A stretch of DNA of 64,000 nt, taken from the NCBI GenBank assembly GCA_016187945.1, contig JACPIT010000002.1:341110-405109 (forward strand), in the 5' to 3' direction. The notes under the pieces were generated by a model. It was not told the DNA's origin, did not search any database, and saw only the letters and a program-made list of their open reading frames with translations. The position numbers and the translations under genes were made by a program. Within the stretch, counting starts at the first letter, position 1; each line of letters begins with the position of its first letter. Source of the stretch: Opitutia bacterium (GTDB lineage Bacteria > Verrucomicrobiota > Verrucomicrobiia > Opitutales > Opitutaceae). Below, one piece after another: positions 8,663-18,268 of the stretch.

Positions 8663-11600
8663 TTTTTCAGCTTTGCGCGCAGATACGGTGCGGTCGGGCT
8701 GCGTTTCACCTTCTGGATGCCGGCGAGCGGGCCCTGGTAGAGGATCTCGCCGCCGTTCGGGCCGCCGCCGGGGCCGAGTTCGATCAGCCAGTCGGCTTCG
8801 GCGAGCAGGTCGAGGTGGTGCTCGATCACGACGACGGTGTGGCCGTGATCGACGAGGTTGTGCAGCACGCGGATGAGTTTCTCACAGTCGCTGAGGTGCA
8901 GGCCAATCGTCGGCTCCTCGAGCAGGTAAAGATTCTTGATCGCGATGCCGCGCGAGCGCTCGGTGTAGCTTTGCAGGCCCTTCGTGAGTTCCGTGACGAG
9001 CTTGAGGCGCTGCGCTTCGCCGCCGGAGAGCGTCGGGCTGCTCTGGCCGAGCGTGAGGTAGCCGAGTCCGCACGCGACCATCAGCTCGCAGACTTCCTTC
9101 AGTTGCGCGTGGAAGTCGAAGAACGTCGCGGCCTCTTCAAACGTGAGCTGGAGCACCTGGCCGATGTTTTTTCCCTTCCAGGTGATGTCGGTCAGCTCGG
9201 GGCCGTAGCGGCTGCCGCCGCAGTCCTCGCACGGCTGGTAGGAGTCGGGCATGAAGGCCATCTCGAGCTTGATGCGTCCGGCGCCGGAGCAGGTTTCGCA
9301 GCGTCCGCCGGCAGTGTTGAACGAGAAACGGCTGGCGCTGTAGCCGCGGACTTTCGACTCGGGGAGCGACGCGAAGAACTGACGGATGAGATCGAAGATG
9401 CCGAGGTAAGTCGCGGGCGTGGAGCGCGGCGTTTTGCCGATGGGGGATTGGTCGACTTCGATCACTGCTTTGAAGCCCTGCGCTCCGCGCAGTTCTTCAA
9501 AGGGCATTTTCGATTTTTGATTCTCGATTTTCGATTGGTCGGCCTCGAAGCCGGTGAGTTTGACGAAGTCGCGGCCGGTGAGGCGGGCTTTGTTTTTCTT
9601 GATCGCGCAGGTGACGGCGGGGTGCAGCACGTCGCGGAAGAGCGTGGATTTGCCGGCGCCGCTCGGGCCGCAAACCATCACGAGTCGGCCGAGCGGGAGT
9701 GCGAGGAATTGGTCGGCGAGGTTGCGGTAATTGATGTGGGTGAGTTCGAGCCAGCCGTGGTGGAGCGCGTTGACCCCAAGGCGCTCGGAACGGGTTGAGG
9801 TCAACCCGTTCCACCGTTGCACCGGGCGGTATTCGCCGCGGAGCGGGTGCGGGATGCCTTTCGCAAGGAAGAGGCCGGTGAGGGAACTGGTGTTCGCTTT
9901 GATCTCGTCGGGCGTGCCGTTGGCGAGGACTTCGCCGCCGTGGAGGCCGGCGCCGGGGCCGAGGTCGATGATGCGATCGGCGCGTTCCATGAGCACGTCG
10001 TCGTGCTCGACCACGAGGAGCGTGTTGCCCTTTGTGCGGAGCGCTTGGAGCGTTTCGATCAGGCGGTCGTTGTCGCGGGCGTGCAGGCCGATGGAGGGCT
10101 CGTCGAGGACGTAGAGGACGCCGGTGAGGTTTGAGCCGAGTTGCGCGGCGAGGCGGATGCGCTGGGCTTCGCCGCCGGAGAGCGTTTCGGTGGGGCGGTC
10201 GAGTGCGAGGTAGTCGAGGCCGACGTGGGCGAGGAAGCGCAGGCGCTCCTCGATTTGCGGCACGATGTCCTGCGTGATGAGCTTGCCGCGGGTCGCGAGC
10301 TGGAGATTGCGCAGTGTGGCGATGAGTTCGTCGGGTGTGAGACGGAGGAGTTGGGGCAGCGAGATCGCGGACGACTGGTAGGGCGAGTCATCTCGACGAG
10401 CCGTTTCGGCGAGCGCGGAGTCGTGCGCCGCGGCTCGTCGGGGACGACTCGCCCTACCTTTCAGCGGCAGTTTCACGGCGCGGGCGATGCGGTTGAGGCG
10501 TTCGCCGTGGCAGGTGGGGCAGAGTTTGCCGTTGCTGGAGGGATCGTCGGGGTCGAAGTGGCGGAGCGCGTCGGCGACTTCGTCGGACATTTCCTCGTCT
10601 TCGTCGGGTTTGAGCATCCAGTCGAAGATGCGGCCGTGGCCGCGGCAGGTGGGGCACCAGCCTTTGGGCGAGTTGAACGAGAAGTGTTTCGGGTCGAGCT
10701 CGGGGAAGGACTCGCCGGTTTCGATGTCGGTGCGCGTGGTGGAAAACCAGCTCAGGACGCGGTTATCCGGTGTGACGAGGAAGCAGGAGCCCTTGCCGAG
10801 GCGCAGGGCTTCGGAAAGTTGAGAGCTGAGAGTTGAGAGCTGAGAGCTGGGTTTCTTGCGCGACGGCTCGTCGGGGACGACTCGCCCTACCTGCTTCAAG
10901 TCCGCGACGACGACTTCGATGTCGTGCTCTTTGTAGCGGTCGAGTTTGGTGAAGGTGTCGACGCGCAGCAGGCGGCCGTCGGCGCGCATGAGTTCGTAGC
11001 CCTGTTTGCCGATCCATTTGGCGATCGGCTCGTGGTGGCCCTTGCGGCCGCGGATGAGCGGGGCGCAGAGGTAGAGGTGCTTGGCTTTGCGCGCGGCGGG
11101 GGTGGCGAGCGTCTTGTCGAGGAGCGCGCGCATCTGCGCGGGCGAGAGCGGCGTGACGGGGCGGTCGGTGTCCGGGTGGTGTTGCACGCCGAGGCGCGCG
11201 TAGAGGAGGCGGAGGTATTGCGCGACCTCGGTGATCGTCGCGACGGTCGACTTGCGAGAGCCGCGCGTGACGCGTTGCTCGATCGCGACGGTGGGCGGGA
11301 TGCCGGTGAGGCGATCGATGTCGGGGCGCGGGAGCTGTTCGACGAACTGGCGCGCGTAGGGCGACATCGATTCCATGAAGCGGCGCTGGCCCTCGGCGAA
11401 GATGATGTCGAACGCGAGCGTCGACTTGCCCGAGCCGGAAACGCCGGTGACGACGGTGAGTTCGCGGTGCGGGATCGAGAGGGAGATGTTCTTGAGGTTG
11501 TTCTCGCGAGCGCCGAGGAGCTCGAGGGATTTTCGATTTTCGATTCTCGATCTTCGATTGCCGGATTCGTAGGGGGCGGCGTCCTCCGCGGCGGCGGCGA

Positions 11601-14600
11601 GGGGCTCGGATTCTGCGAGGGCGGCGCGGAGGAAGGGGGAGGTCTCGGTGGCGGCGGCGGCGATTTGTTCGGGGGGGCCTTCGGCGACGATGCGGCCGCC
11701 GCCAGCGCCGGCTTCGGGGCCGACTTCGAGAATCCAGTCGGCGGACTTCAGCACGTCGAGGTTGTGCTCGATGACGATCACGCTGTGTCCGGCGTCGACG
11801 ATGCGCTGGAGGACGGAGAGCAGGCGCTTCACGTCGTGGCGGTGGAGGCCGGTGGTGGGCTCGTCCAGCAGGAGCAGAGCTCCTGCGGAATTTTCGATTT
11901 TGGGTTCTCGATTTTCGATTTCGGACGGAGCGGTGGGCAGTGCGCTGTTGGCGTCGGCCGTGAGCTGATCGCTGATCGCTGAGGGCTGAGCGCCAGCAGC
12001 GGCCTCGCGGGAGCTCGGCCCTCCATTAGTGGAGGCGTATTCGCTGAGGTAGCGGACGAGTTTCAGGCGCTGCGATTCGCCGCCGGAGAGGGTGTTGAGC
12101 GGCTGGCCGAGCGTGAGGTAGCCGAGACCGACGGCGTCGAGGGCGGCGAGGCGCTTGCGGATCGTCGCGTGTTCGGCGAAGAGTGCGAGGGCGTCGGCGA
12201 TCGTGGTGCCGAGGAGATCGGAGACGGATTTGCCGTTCCACTGGATCGCGAGCACCTCGGGCTTGAAGCGACGGCCTTCGCAGATCGGGCAGGGGACGAA
12301 GACGTCGGAGAGAAACTGCATCTCGACGCGTTCGCAGCCGAGGCCTTGGCAATGGTCGCAGCGGCCTTCGCCGCTGTTGAAGGAAAAGCTCGAGGCATTG
12401 AAGCCGGCTTCCTGCGCGGCGGGCGTTTGCGCGTAGAGGTCGCGGATGAGATCCCAGGCTTCGCTGTAGAGGGCGGGGTTCGAGCGCGGCGTGCGCGAGA
12501 GCGGGGATTGGTCGACGAGGACGATTTCGGAGAACGCGCCCGCGGCGGGCGCGAGTTGAGAGTTGAGAGTTGAGAGCTGAGAACCGGCTAAAGGTTGAGG
12601 GTTGAGAGTTGAGGGTTGAGAGACGGAGATGGCTTCGAACGTCGCCGGATCTTCGGTCATCTGGTTTCGCTGCGTGAGCAGGCCCTGGTAGATGACGTTG
12701 TCGAGGAGAGTGGATTTGCCGGAGCCGGAAACGCCGGAGAGGCAGACGAGGCGCTGCAGCGGCAGGCGGAAGCTGAGGTCGCGGATGTTGTGCTTCGAGG
12801 CGCGGTGGAAATGCAGCCAACGAGTGGGCGCGGCGGGCAGTGATTTCAGCGCGGCGGTAGCCGCGCCCTCCACCGGGCGGCGTTGCGCGGGAACCTCGAC
12901 GGACTCGCGGCCGGAGAGGTAGCGGCCGGTGATGCTGCGCGGGGAGCGGAGGAGCGCGGCGACGTCGCCTTGGAAAACGACTTCGCCGCCGCGGGCGCCG
13001 GGCTCAGGGCCGATCTCGAGGACGTGGTCGGCGGCGCGGATCATCGCTTCATCGTGTTCGACGACGACGACCGTGTTGCCGGTGTCGGTGAGCGTGCGGA
13101 TGATGCCGATGAGGCGGTCGATGTCGCGCGGGTGCAGGCCGACGGACGGTTCGTCGAGGACGAAGAGCGTGTCGACGAGCGAGGTGCCGAGGCAGGATGT
13201 AAGGTTGACGCGCTCGACTTCGCCGCCGGAGAGCGTGCGCGAGGAGCGGTCGAGCGTGAGATAGCCGAGGCCGACTTGCTCAAGATAGCGCAGGCGCGTG
13301 ACGATGGAGTCGTAGGCCAGCGTGGCGCTGTGCGCCTCGGCGATTTTCGATTTTGGATGGCTGAGGCTCTGCGAGCTGGACTCGATTTTCGATTTCCGGA
13401 TCAGCGCGAGGAGGTCGCTGACGGGAAGCTGGTAGAGTTGCGGGAGCGTGTAGCCGCGCCATTGCCAGCAGAGCGCTTCAGGTTGGAGGCGCGCGCCTTT
13501 GCACTCGGGGCAGGGGTTGTAGGCACGGTAGCGCGAGAGGAAGACGCGCACGTGCATCTTGTAAGTCGTCTTCTCGAGGTAGCGGAAGAAACCCTTCAGG
13601 CCATACCACAGCTTCGGCCAGCAGCGCGCGGGGTCGTCGCTGTTGTAGCCGGATGAGCCGTCGATGACGAAGGCCTTGTGCTCGGCGGAGAGGTCGGCGA
13701 ACGGGACGTCGGTGGGGATACCGAGTTTTTTGGTGAACTGGAGGAGATCGCGTTTCGATTCGCCGTAGATTTCGCCTTCCCACGGTTTCACGGCGCCTTG
13801 TTCGATCGAGAGCGAGTGGTCGGGGATCGCGAGGCGGTAGTCGATGTCGATGACGCGGCCGAAGCCGCGGCAGACGGGGCACGCGCCGACGGGCGAGTTG
13901 AACGAGAAGAGCGCGGGCGATGCGGGACGGAACGTGCGGCCGGTTTTCGGCGAGTGCAGGCCGCGGGAGTAGTGCCCGCAGGGCACTAGTTGAGAGTTGA
14001 GAGTTGAGGGTTGAGCGACGGAAGAGACCGGTGCTTGAAAGAGGAAGACCTCGCCCTGGCCGAAGTGCAGGGCGGTTTCGGTGGCTTCGAGGAAGCGCGG
14101 CTTGTTTTCTGCGGCGATGCGGAGGCGATCCTGGATGACGAAGAGGTGCGTCGTGTGTTTAAGCGCGGTGTCGGGCTTGGCGGCGAGGAGGTCGTCGAGT
14201 GTGGCGAGGGCGAGTGCGCCGACGGCGGGCGAGGAACCCGCGCCCGGAGGTCGCGGGCTACCGTTCGGCGTGAGGACGCGGGTGTAGCCTTGGTTCTTGA
14301 GCGGCGGGAGGATTTCCGACCACGGCAGTTTGTCGGGCTTCGCGATCTTGAAGGCGACGAGTAGCGTGGCGGCGGGATGCGCGGCGAAGGTTTTTGCCCA
14401 GATCGTTTGCGGGTTGTCGTCTTCGACTTTCTCGCCGGTCTCGGGATCGAAGCACTCGGCGACGTGGCTGAACCAGACTTTCGCGAAGTCCGTGAGCTCG
14501 GTCATCGTGCCGACGGTGGAGCGCGAGGTCTTGACCGTGTTGGTCTGCTCGATGGCGATGGACGGGCGGATGTTTTCGACGGAGTCGACCTTGGGTTTGC

Positions 14601-14856
14601 CGAGCAGGTCGAGGAACTGGCGCGTGTAGGCGGAGAACGTCTCGACGTAGCGCCGCTGGCCTTCGGCGTGGAGCGTGTCGAACACGAGCGAGGACTTGCC
14701 GGCGCCGCTGAGGCCGGTGACGACGATGTATTTCTCGAGCGGGAGATCGAGGTCGAAGCCCTTGAGGTTGTTCTGGCGGACGCCGCGCAGACGGATGAAT
14801 TCAGGCGAGGAGGGACGCACTGAAACGACGGATGAGCAGCGCGCGCGGAAAGGCAA
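8659..14856 (-). CDS. uvrA: Double-length excinuclease ABC subunit A (four ATPase cassettes)
   Basis: 2065 residues, about twice the usual 940. Four ABC cassettes: Walker A near residues 48 (GLSGAGKSS), 708, 1136 (both GVSGSGKST) and 1728 (GPSGAGKST); signatures LSGGE near 543, 921, 1556 and 1941; each cassette has CxxC zinc-type pairs. Walker B is LDEP in the first three but LEEP in the fourth. UvrA finds bulky DNA lesions and loads UvrB. Chlamydial UvrA is also double length, so the layout fits this lineage. The body carries about thirteen in-frame repeat insertions, mostly between motifs, all keeping the frame open. The start at 14856 is the most upstream; an internal GTG is possible. Confidence 0.93.
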   Translation of the reverse strand: MPFRARCSSVVSVRPSSPEFIRLRGVRQNNLKGFDLDLPLEKYIVVTGLSGAGKSSLVFDTLHAEGQRRYVETFSAYTRQFLDLLGKPKVDSVENIRPSIAIEQTNTVKTSRSTVGTMTELTDFAKVWFSHVAECFDPETGEKVEDDNPQTIWAKTFAAHPAATLLVAFKIAKPDKLPWSEILPPLKNQGYTRVLTPNGSPRPPGAGSSPAVGALALATLDDLLAAKPDTALKHTTHLFVIQDRLRIAAENKPRFLEATETALHFGQGEVFLFQAPVSSVAQPSTLNSQLVPCGHYSRGLHSPKTGRTFRPASPALFSFNSPVGACPVCRGFGRVIDIDYRLAIPDHSLSIEQGAVKPWEGEIYGESKRDLLQFTKKLGIPTDVPFADLSAEHKAFVIDGSSGYNSDDPARCWPKLWYGLKGFFRYLEKTTYKMHVRVFLSRYRAYNPCPECKGARLQPEALCWQWRGYTLPQLYQLPVSDLLALIRKSKIESSSQSLSHPKSKIAEAHSATLAYDSIVTRLRYLEQVGLGYLTLDRSSRTLSGGEVERVNLTSCLGTSLVDTLFVLDEPSVGLHPRDIDRLIGIIRTLTDTGNTVVVVEHDEAMIRAADHVLEIGPEPGARGGEVVFQGDVAALLRSPRSITGRYLSGRESVEVPAQRRPVEGAATAALKSLPAAPTRWLHFHRASKHNIRDLSFRLPLQRLVCLSGVSGSGKSTLLDNVIYQGLLTQRNQMTEDPATFEAISVSQPSTLNPQPLAGSQLSTLNSQLAPAAGAFSEIVLVDQSPLSRTPRSNPALYSEAWDLIRDLYAQTPAAQEAGFNASSFSFNSGEGRCDHCQGLGCERVEMQFLSDVFVPCPICEGRRFKPEVLAIQWNGKSVSDLLGTTIADALALFAEHATIRKRLAALDAVGLGYLTLGQPLNTLSGGESQRLKLVRYLSEYASTNGGPSSREAAAGAQPSAISDQLTADANSALPTAPSEIENREPKIENSAGALLLLDEPTTGLHRHDVKRLLSVLQRIVDAGHSVIVIEHNLDVLKSADWILEVGPEAGAGGGRIVAEGPPEQIAAAATETSPFLRAALAESEPLAAAAEDAAPYESGNRRSRIENRKSLELLGARENNLKNISLSIPHRELTVVTGVSGSGKSTLAFDIIFAEGQRRFMESMSPYARQFVEQLPRPDIDRLTGIPPTVAIEQRVTRGSRKSTVATITEVAQYLRLLYARLGVQHHPDTDRPVTPLSPAQMRALLDKTLATPAARKAKHLYLCAPLIRGRKGHHEPIAKWIGKQGYELMRADGRLLRVDTFTKLDRYKEHDIEVVVADLKQVGRVVPDEPSRKKPSSQLSTLSSQLSEALRLGKGSCFLVTPDNRVLSWFSTTRTDIETGESFPELDPKHFSFNSPKGWCPTCRGHGRIFDWMLKPDEDEEMSDEVADALRHFDPDDPSSNGKLCPTCHGERLNRIARAVKLPLKGRASRPRRAAAHDSALAETARRDDSPYQSSAISLPQLLRLTPDELIATLRNLQLATRGKLITQDIVPQIEERLRFLAHVGLDYLALDRPTETLSGGEAQRIRLAAQLGSNLTGVLYVLDEPSIGLHARDNDRLIETLQALRTKGNTLLVVEHDDVLMERADRIIDLGPGAGLHGGEVLANGTPDEIKANTSSLTGLFLAKGIPHPLRGEYRPVQRWNGLTSTRSERLGVNALHHGWLELTHINYRNLADQFLALPLGRLVMVCGPSGAGKSTLFRDVLHPAVTCAIKKNKARLTGRDFVKLTGFEADQSKIENQKSKMPFEELRGAQGFKAVIEVDQSPIGKTPRSTPATYLGIFDLIRQFFASLPESKVRGYSASRFSFNTAGGRCETCSGAGRIKLEMAFMPDSYQPCEDCGGSRYGPELTDITWKGKNIGQVLQLTFEEAATFFDFHAQLKEVCELMVACGLGYLTLGQSSPTLSGGEAQRLKLVTELTKGLQSYTERSRGIAIKNLYLLEEPTIGLHLSDCEKLIRVLHNLVDHGHTVVVIEHHLDLLAEADWLIELGPGGGPNGGEILYQGPLAGIQKVKRSPTAPYLRAKLKK
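9507..9537. repeat. GATTTTC-type tandem repeat inside uvrA
   Basis: About four copies of a TTTCGATT / TTTTGATT unit, translated as SKIENQKSK near residues 1774-1784. Other copies of this type lie at 11529-11560, 11890-11922 and 13341-13398, all inside uvrA; I saw none elsewhere in the window. Confidence 0.8.
9759..9815. repeat. Palindromic element, family E, inside uvrA
   Basis: Arms GGTGGAGCGCGTTGACC (9759-9775) and GGTCAACCCGTTCCACC (9799-9815). Read in frame as about 19 residues just before the fourth cassette. A relative lies at 48988-49049 in the GH43 gene. Confidence 0.8.
10377..10458. repeat. Palindromic element, family F, inside uvrA
   Basis: Left arm starts GGTAGGGCGAGTC at 10377, right arm ends GACTCGCCCTACC at 10458. 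It encodes about 27 residues (KGRASRP...RRDDSPYQ) near residues 1467-1494. Other family F units: 10864-10891, in the composites at 14908 and 28462, and 50790-50855. Confidence 0.85.
10817..10891. repeat. TTGAGAG tandem repeat plus half family F element inside uvrA
   Basis: 10817-10850 is a run of TTGAGAGC/TGAGAGT units; 10864-10891 is one arm of family F. They encode adjacent stretches near residues 1322-1347. The family F arm is read here in a different frame (VGRVVPDEP) from the copy at 10377 (GRASRP). Confidence 0.8.
11529..11560. repeat. GATTTTC-type tandem repeat inside uvrA
   Basis: Four units of TTTTCGA / TTCTCGA, translated [10 protein letters not shown] just before the third cassette (residues about 1099-1110). 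Confidence 0.75.
11890..11990. repeat. Two short tandem repeats inside uvrA, second cassette
   Basis: 11890-11922 is a GATTTTC/GGTTCTC run ([12 protein letters not shown]); 11964-11990 is a GATCGCTGA/GGGCTGA run. Together with flanking bases they enlarge the loop between the second LSGGE signature and its Walker B to about 60 residues, where normal UvrA has about 20. Confidence 0.75.
12553..12622. repeat. TTGAGAG tandem repeat array inside uvrA
   Basis: About eight degenerate copies of TTGAGAG / TTGAGGG over 70 bases, translated as a Ser/Gln/Leu/Asn-rich stretch (residues about 745-768) shortly after the second Walker A. Confidence 0.85.
12851..12874. repeat. Half palindromic unit inside uvrA
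   Basis: GCGGTAGCCGCGCCCTCCACC; on the minus strand it starts GGTGGAGGGCGCGGCTACC, with the same GTGGAGGG...TACC build as other dispersed units. Encodes [11 protein letters not shown] at the linker after the first cassette. Only one arm is present. Confidence 0.5.
13341..13398. repeat. Degenerate GATTTTC repeat inside uvrA
   Basis: Two GATTTTCGATTT blocks flanking a GGCTGAGGCTCTGCGAGCTG stretch, translated RKSKIESS and HPKSKIAE (residues about 487-506), just ahead of the first signature motif. Confidence 0.7.
13971..14015. repeat. Small palindrome plus TTGAGAG repeat inside uvrA
   Basis: AGTGCCCGCAGGGCACT (13971-13987) is a 17-base palindrome, followed by four TTGAGAG/TTGAGGG units. Encoded near residues 281-296, in the region before the first zinc motif. 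Confidence 0.75.
14231..14262. repeat. Half palindromic unit inside uvrA
   Basis: On the minus strand it reads GGTAGCCCGCGACC then GGGCGCGGGTTCC. Encoded as about eleven Pro/Gly/Ser-rich residues near 199-209. The GGTAGCCCGCGA start matches the GTAG-type ends of the other elements. Confidence 0.55.
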
Positions 14857-14907
14857 CTCGCGGCGCGCGGGCGAGCGAGGTTGCTGACATAGCGGTGTCA
14901 GGAGGCG

Positions 14908-15021
14908 GGTAGGGCGCGGACTCCGCTCCGCGCCGCGACGGGCGTAGTGAACGGCTCGTCGGGACGACTCGCCCTACCATCGTGAGTGCGTCGCGGCGGC
15001 GAAGGGACTCGCCGCCCTACC
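14908..15021. repeat. Composite dispersed repeat (three modules)
   Basis: Between uvrA and the GT4 gene: GGGTAGGGCGCGGACTCCG module, then a family F arm (GGCTCGTCGGGACGACTCGC), then a TCGCGGCGGCGAAGGGAC module ending CCCTACC. The same three modules in the same order recur at 28462-28566. Confidence 0.8.
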
Positions 15022-15029
15022 TTCGTTCG

Positions 15030-16115
15030 TCAGACCTTCACCAGTTCGGTGAACAGGTTCAGGTGCGCTTTGATTTGCTGCTCGGCGGTGAAGTTGGCGC
15101 GGGCGTGCTGGCGGGCGGCGTCGCTGTAGCGGCGGCGCAGGCCGGGCTCGCGGATGAGGCGATCGAGCGCGTCGACGAAGCCGACTTGATCCTGGTTCTT
15201 GAGCAACACGCCCGACTGGCCGGGCGCGAAACATTCGCCGACGCCGACGATGTCGTAGGCGACGGCGGGCAGGCCGTGGAGTTGCGACTCGATGAGAAAA
15301 TTCGACAGCGACTCGCTTTGGGAAGCGAGCACGGCGAGATCGGCGGCGTGGTAGAGCGGCGTCGGCTCCGGTTGATAGCCGAGGAAGCGAACGCGGCCGC
15401 CGAGGCCGAGGTCGTGCGCGAGGCGTTCGCAGCCTTTGCGCGCGACGCCGTCGCCGGCGAGCCAGAGCTGCCAGTCGAGATAACCGGGGAGCTTCGAGCA
15501 GATCTCGATGAGTTCGCGCTGGTTTTTCTCCGGGCGGAACATCGCGACGTTGAGCATCACGACGGTGCTCGGGTTGGCGCCGTAGTAGCGGCGGAGGGCG
15601 TTGTTGCGCGCGCCGTCGACGTCGTGCGAGCGGAGCACGGGGTTGTGGATGACGGTGATCTTGTGCGACGCGAGGTCGTGCTCGTCGGTCAGCACGCGTT
15701 TGGCGACGTGGCTGTTGGCAATGACGTGGCGGCAGCGACGGAGCGAGCGGCGGAAGAGGTAGGGGAGCGACTTGCCGGTGCGCATCGTGCAGACGACGAC
15801 GGCGTGCGGCAGGCGTTTTTGAATGAAGCCGGCGTAGCAATTCGCCATGCGGCCCATGCAGAGGACGAGGTCGGGTGCGGCTTCGGCGGCGGCGCGGAGC
15901 AGACCCGGAGCGAACCAATCGAGGTGGAGATCGAAAGGCTGGAGGGACTTGAACGCGAAAGGCTGGTTGTCCGCATCGTCGCCGAGCGCACCGCGCGGGC
16001 GGAAGGTGAGCAGCGTGACTTCGTGCCCGGCTTTGGCGGCCGCGGCGCCGAGGAAGACGGCGTGGCGTTCGGTGCCGCCGCTGCGCAGGTAGTCTTGGAC
16101 GATCAGGATTTTCAT
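15030..16115 (-). CDS. GT4-type glycosyltransferase
   Basis: 361 residues starting MKILIVQDYLRSGGTERHAVFL, the nucleotide-sugar-independent N-terminal Rossmann half of GT-B enzymes, then MLNVAMFRPEKNQRELIEI and a C-terminal ESLSNFLIESQLHGLPAVAYD block with the family's acidic donor-binding residues. Probably adds a sugar to a lipid or surface glycan; donor and acceptor unknown. The ATG at 16115 fits the fold; the upstream in-frame extension overlaps the divergent gene and is not homologous. Stand-alone gene flanked by a composite repeat. Confidence 0.88.
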   Translation of the reverse strand: MKILIVQDYLRSGGTERHAVFLGAAAAKAGHEVTLLTFRPRGALGDDADNQPFAFKSLQPFDLHLDWFAPGLLRAAAEAAPDLVLCMGRMANCYAGFIQKRLPHAVVVCTMRTGKSLPYLFRRSLRRCRHVIANSHVAKRVLTDEHDLASHKITVIHNPVLRSHDVDGARNNALRRYYGANPSTVVMLNVAMFRPEKNQRELIEICSKLPGYLDWQLWLAGDGVARKGCERLAHDLGLGGRVRFLGYQPEPTPLYHAADLAVLASQSESLSNFLIESQLHGLPAVAYDIVGVGECFAPGQSGVLLKNQDQVGFVDALDRLIREPGLRRRYSDAARQHARANFTAEQQIKAHLNLFTELVKV

Positions 16116-16142
16116 TGCTCCCGGGTGATTCGGGCTATCGTC

Positions 16143-16577
16143 ATGCAGGCTATGAACAACCCGTTCGTCAACCTGCTCGTGCGTTGGATGGTGCTCGCAC
16201 TCGGTGTCGTGCTGAGCGCCACGCTCGTGCCCGGCATCCACTACGATACGGCAGGGACGCTCGCGGTCGTGGTGATCCTGCTGAGCTTCTTCAACGCCGT
16301 GCTGAAACCGCTGATGGTGCTCTTCACGCTGCCGTTCATCGTGCTGTCGCTCGGCGTCGGCGTGTGGATCATCAACGCGCTGTTGTTCTACTTTGTCGGC
16401 AAACTCGTCGACGGGTTTCATGTCGCCGGTTTCGGCTCCGCGCTGCTCGGAGCGCTCGTGGTGAGCCTCACGAATCTGATCCTCACGCGCATGCTGAAAA
16501 CCGCCGCCGTGCCGCCGCCGCCTCCGCCGCGCGCACCGCGCCGCGAGGAGAAGCGCGACGACGTGATCGATATCTGA
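16143..16577 (+). CDS. Phage holin family 4-type membrane protein
   Basis: 144 residues with four hydrophobic helices (VRWMVLALGVVLSATLVPG, LAVVVILLSFFNAVLKPL, LFTLPFIVLSLGVGVWIINAL, GFGSALLGALVVSLTNLILT) and a proline-rich then charged tail. This is the pattern of the widespread four-helix 'holin 4 superfamily' (PF04020) proteins of unknown role, not a true phage holin. Starts at 16143 or at a second ATG at 16152; neither has a strong ribosome site. Divergent from the GT4 gene with 27 bases between. Confidence 0.8.
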   Translation: MQAMNNPFVNLLVRWMVLALGVVLSATLVPGIHYDTAGTLAVVVILLSFFNAVLKPLMVLFTLPFIVLSLGVGVWIINALLFYFVGKLVDGFHVAGFGSALLGALVVSLTNLILTRMLKTAAVPPPPPPRAPRREEKRDDVIDI

Positions 16578-16681
16578 GGAGCAGACTCGGCGCAGGCGAA
16601 ATTACGCCTCCCGCGCCGGCCGAGATTGCATTTGACGCTGTCCGGAGCGGGGGCGACGTTCACCGCTCAAAATCTACGCCT

Positions 16682-18076
16682 ATGTCAGAAGCAATCTACG
16701 ACTTGGTAGTCATCGGTGGCGGCCCGGCCGGCTATGCGGCGGCCATTCGTGCCGGGCAGCTCGGCAAGAAGGTCGCGTGCATCGAACTCGAGCGCGCCGG
16801 CGGCACCTGCCTCAACTGGGGCTGCATTCCGACGAAGGCGTTGCTGAAGAGCGCCGAGCTCTACCGCACGATCCAGAAGGCCGAGAGCTACGGCCTGAGC
16901 GTGCAAGGCGCGTCGTTCGACTTCCGCAAGGTCGTGGAGCGCTCGCGCGGCGTGTCCGCGCAGATGGCGAAGGGCGTCGAGTTTCTGTTCCGCAAGAACA
17001 AGGTCGATTACTTCGTCGGCCGCGGGCAGGTGACCGTGCCGGGCATGGTCGAGATCACCGAGGGTGAGCACAAAGGGAGATTTTTCCGCACGAAAAACAT
17101 TCTGCTCGCGACCGGCCAGAAGCCGCGCGGCTTGCCGGGTCTCGCGGTCGATGGCGCGCGCGTGATGACTTCGCGCGAGGCGCTCGCGGCGACGTCCCTC
17201 CCGAAATCCATCGCGATCATCGGCGCCGGTGCGATCGGCGTGGAGTTCGCGTATTTCTTCAACGCCTTCGGCTCGAAGGTGACGTTGATCGAGATGCTGC
17301 CGCAGATCCTGCCCGTCGAGGACGAGGAAGTCGCGCGCACGCTCGAACGCAGCTTCACCAAGCAGGGCATCGGGGTCCACACGGCGACCAAGAGCGAAAA
17401 CATCCGCGTCGGCGACAAGACCGTGAAGCTCGACCTCGTGAAGGACGGCGCGAAGACCGAGATCGAGGTCGAGACCGTGCTCGTCGCGATCGGCATCGTG
17501 TCGGCGCTCGACGGCCTGTTCTCGTCGAAGGTGAAAGTCGAGACCGACCGCGGCTTCGTGAAGGTCGACGCCAATTACCAGACCAGCGTCCCCGGCATCT
17601 ACGCGGCGGGCGACATTCAGGGCCCGCCGTGGCTCGCGCACGTCGCGACGTTCCGCGCGGTGCAGGCGGTCAACGGCATTTTCGGCCACAGCAAACCGAA
17701 GCTCGTCGATAAATTTCCGGGCTGCACCTACTGCCAGCCGCAGGTAGCGAGCACCGGCCTCACCGAGAAGGCCTGCAAGGAAAAGGGCCTCGCCTACAAG
17801 ATCGGCAAATTCCCGTTCACGGCTGCCGGGAAAGCGGTGGCGTCGGGCGACTCCGAAGGTTTCGTGAAGGTCATCAGCGACGCGAAGACCGGCGAAATCC
17901 TCGGCGTGCACATCCTCGGCAGCGAAGCGACGGAGCTGATCGCCGAATACGGTCTCGCGATGAATCTCGAGGCGACGATCGAGGAGATTCACCACACGAT
18001 CCACGCGCACCCGACGCTCTCCGAAGCGCTCGGCGAAGCAGCCGCCGCGACGAACAACGAGGCGATCCATATCTGA
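16682..18076 (+). CDS. lpdA: Dihydrolipoyl dehydrogenase
   Basis: 464 residues. FAD-binding GGGPAGYAAAIRAGQLG at the N-terminus, redox disulfide GGTCLNWGCIPTK, NAD-binding IIGAGAIGVEFAYFF, second FAD motif YAAGD and the C-terminal catalytic HAHPTLSE. It reoxidises dihydrolipoamide in 2-oxoacid dehydrogenase complexes or the glycine cleavage system; no partner subunit is nearby. Ends at a strong terminator. Confidence 0.95.
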   Translation: MSEAIYDLVVIGGGPAGYAAAIRAGQLGKKVACIELERAGGTCLNWGCIPTKALLKSAELYRTIQKAESYGLSVQGASFDFRKVVERSRGVSAQMAKGVEFLFRKNKVDYFVGRGQVTVPGMVEITEGEHKGRFFRTKNILLATGQKPRGLPGLAVDGARVMTSREALAATSLPKSIAIIGAGAIGVEFAYFFNAFGSKVTLIEMLPQILPVEDEEVARTLERSFTKQGIGVHTATKSENIRVGDKTVKLDLVKDGAKTEIEVETVLVAIGIVSALDGLFSSKVKVETDRGFVKVDANYQTSVPGIYAAGDIQGPPWLAHVATFRAVQAVNGIFGHSKPKLVDKFPGCTYCQPQVASTGLTEKACKEKGLAYKIGKFPFTAAGKAVASGDSEGFVKVISDAKTGEILGVHILGSEATELIAEYGLAMNLEATIEEIHHTIHAHPTLSEALGEAAAATNNEAIHI

Positions 18077-18117
18077 CGCGCGACGGCGCATCGTCGCGCG
18101 CTCGCGTTCGATCTCAG

Positions 18118-18148
18118 GCCGGTCCTCGCGACCGGCTTTTTCTTTTTG
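18118..18148 (+). terminator. Rho-independent terminator of lpdA
   Basis: Stem GCCGGTC (18118-18124) / GACCGGC (18130-18136) with 5-base loop and a T-rich tract (TTTTTCTTTTT) after it. Confidence 0.85.
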
Positions 18149-18253
18149 CGAGCGGGAAAGACGGCGTCCGCGTGGCCGGATTCGGCGCACCTCGGGCAAG
18201 CGATGCGCTATCTCGGCACTTTACCCGGAGGCTATTCCGGCAATGATTAGCTC

Positions 18254-18258
18254 AGGAG
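18254..18258 (+). promoter_or_regulatory. Strong Shine-Dalgarno for the first response regulator
   Basis: AGGAG ten bases before the ATG at 18269. Worth noting because most genes in the window lack a recognisable site. Confidence 0.7.
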
Positions 18259-18268
18259 AAAAACCACC

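Noticed and set aside
12553..12622. Possible CRISPR array
   Set aside because: Units of about 7 bases without spacers, inside a coding frame and without cas genes.
8659..14856. uvrA as two genes or a pseudogene
   Set aside because: One uninterrupted frame and intact motifs in four cassettes; length agrees with double UvrA of Chlamydiae.
16116..16421. N-terminal extension of the GT4 gene
   Set aside because: Gln/His/Glu-rich shadow of the holin-like gene; MKILIV at 16115 is the typical GT4 start.
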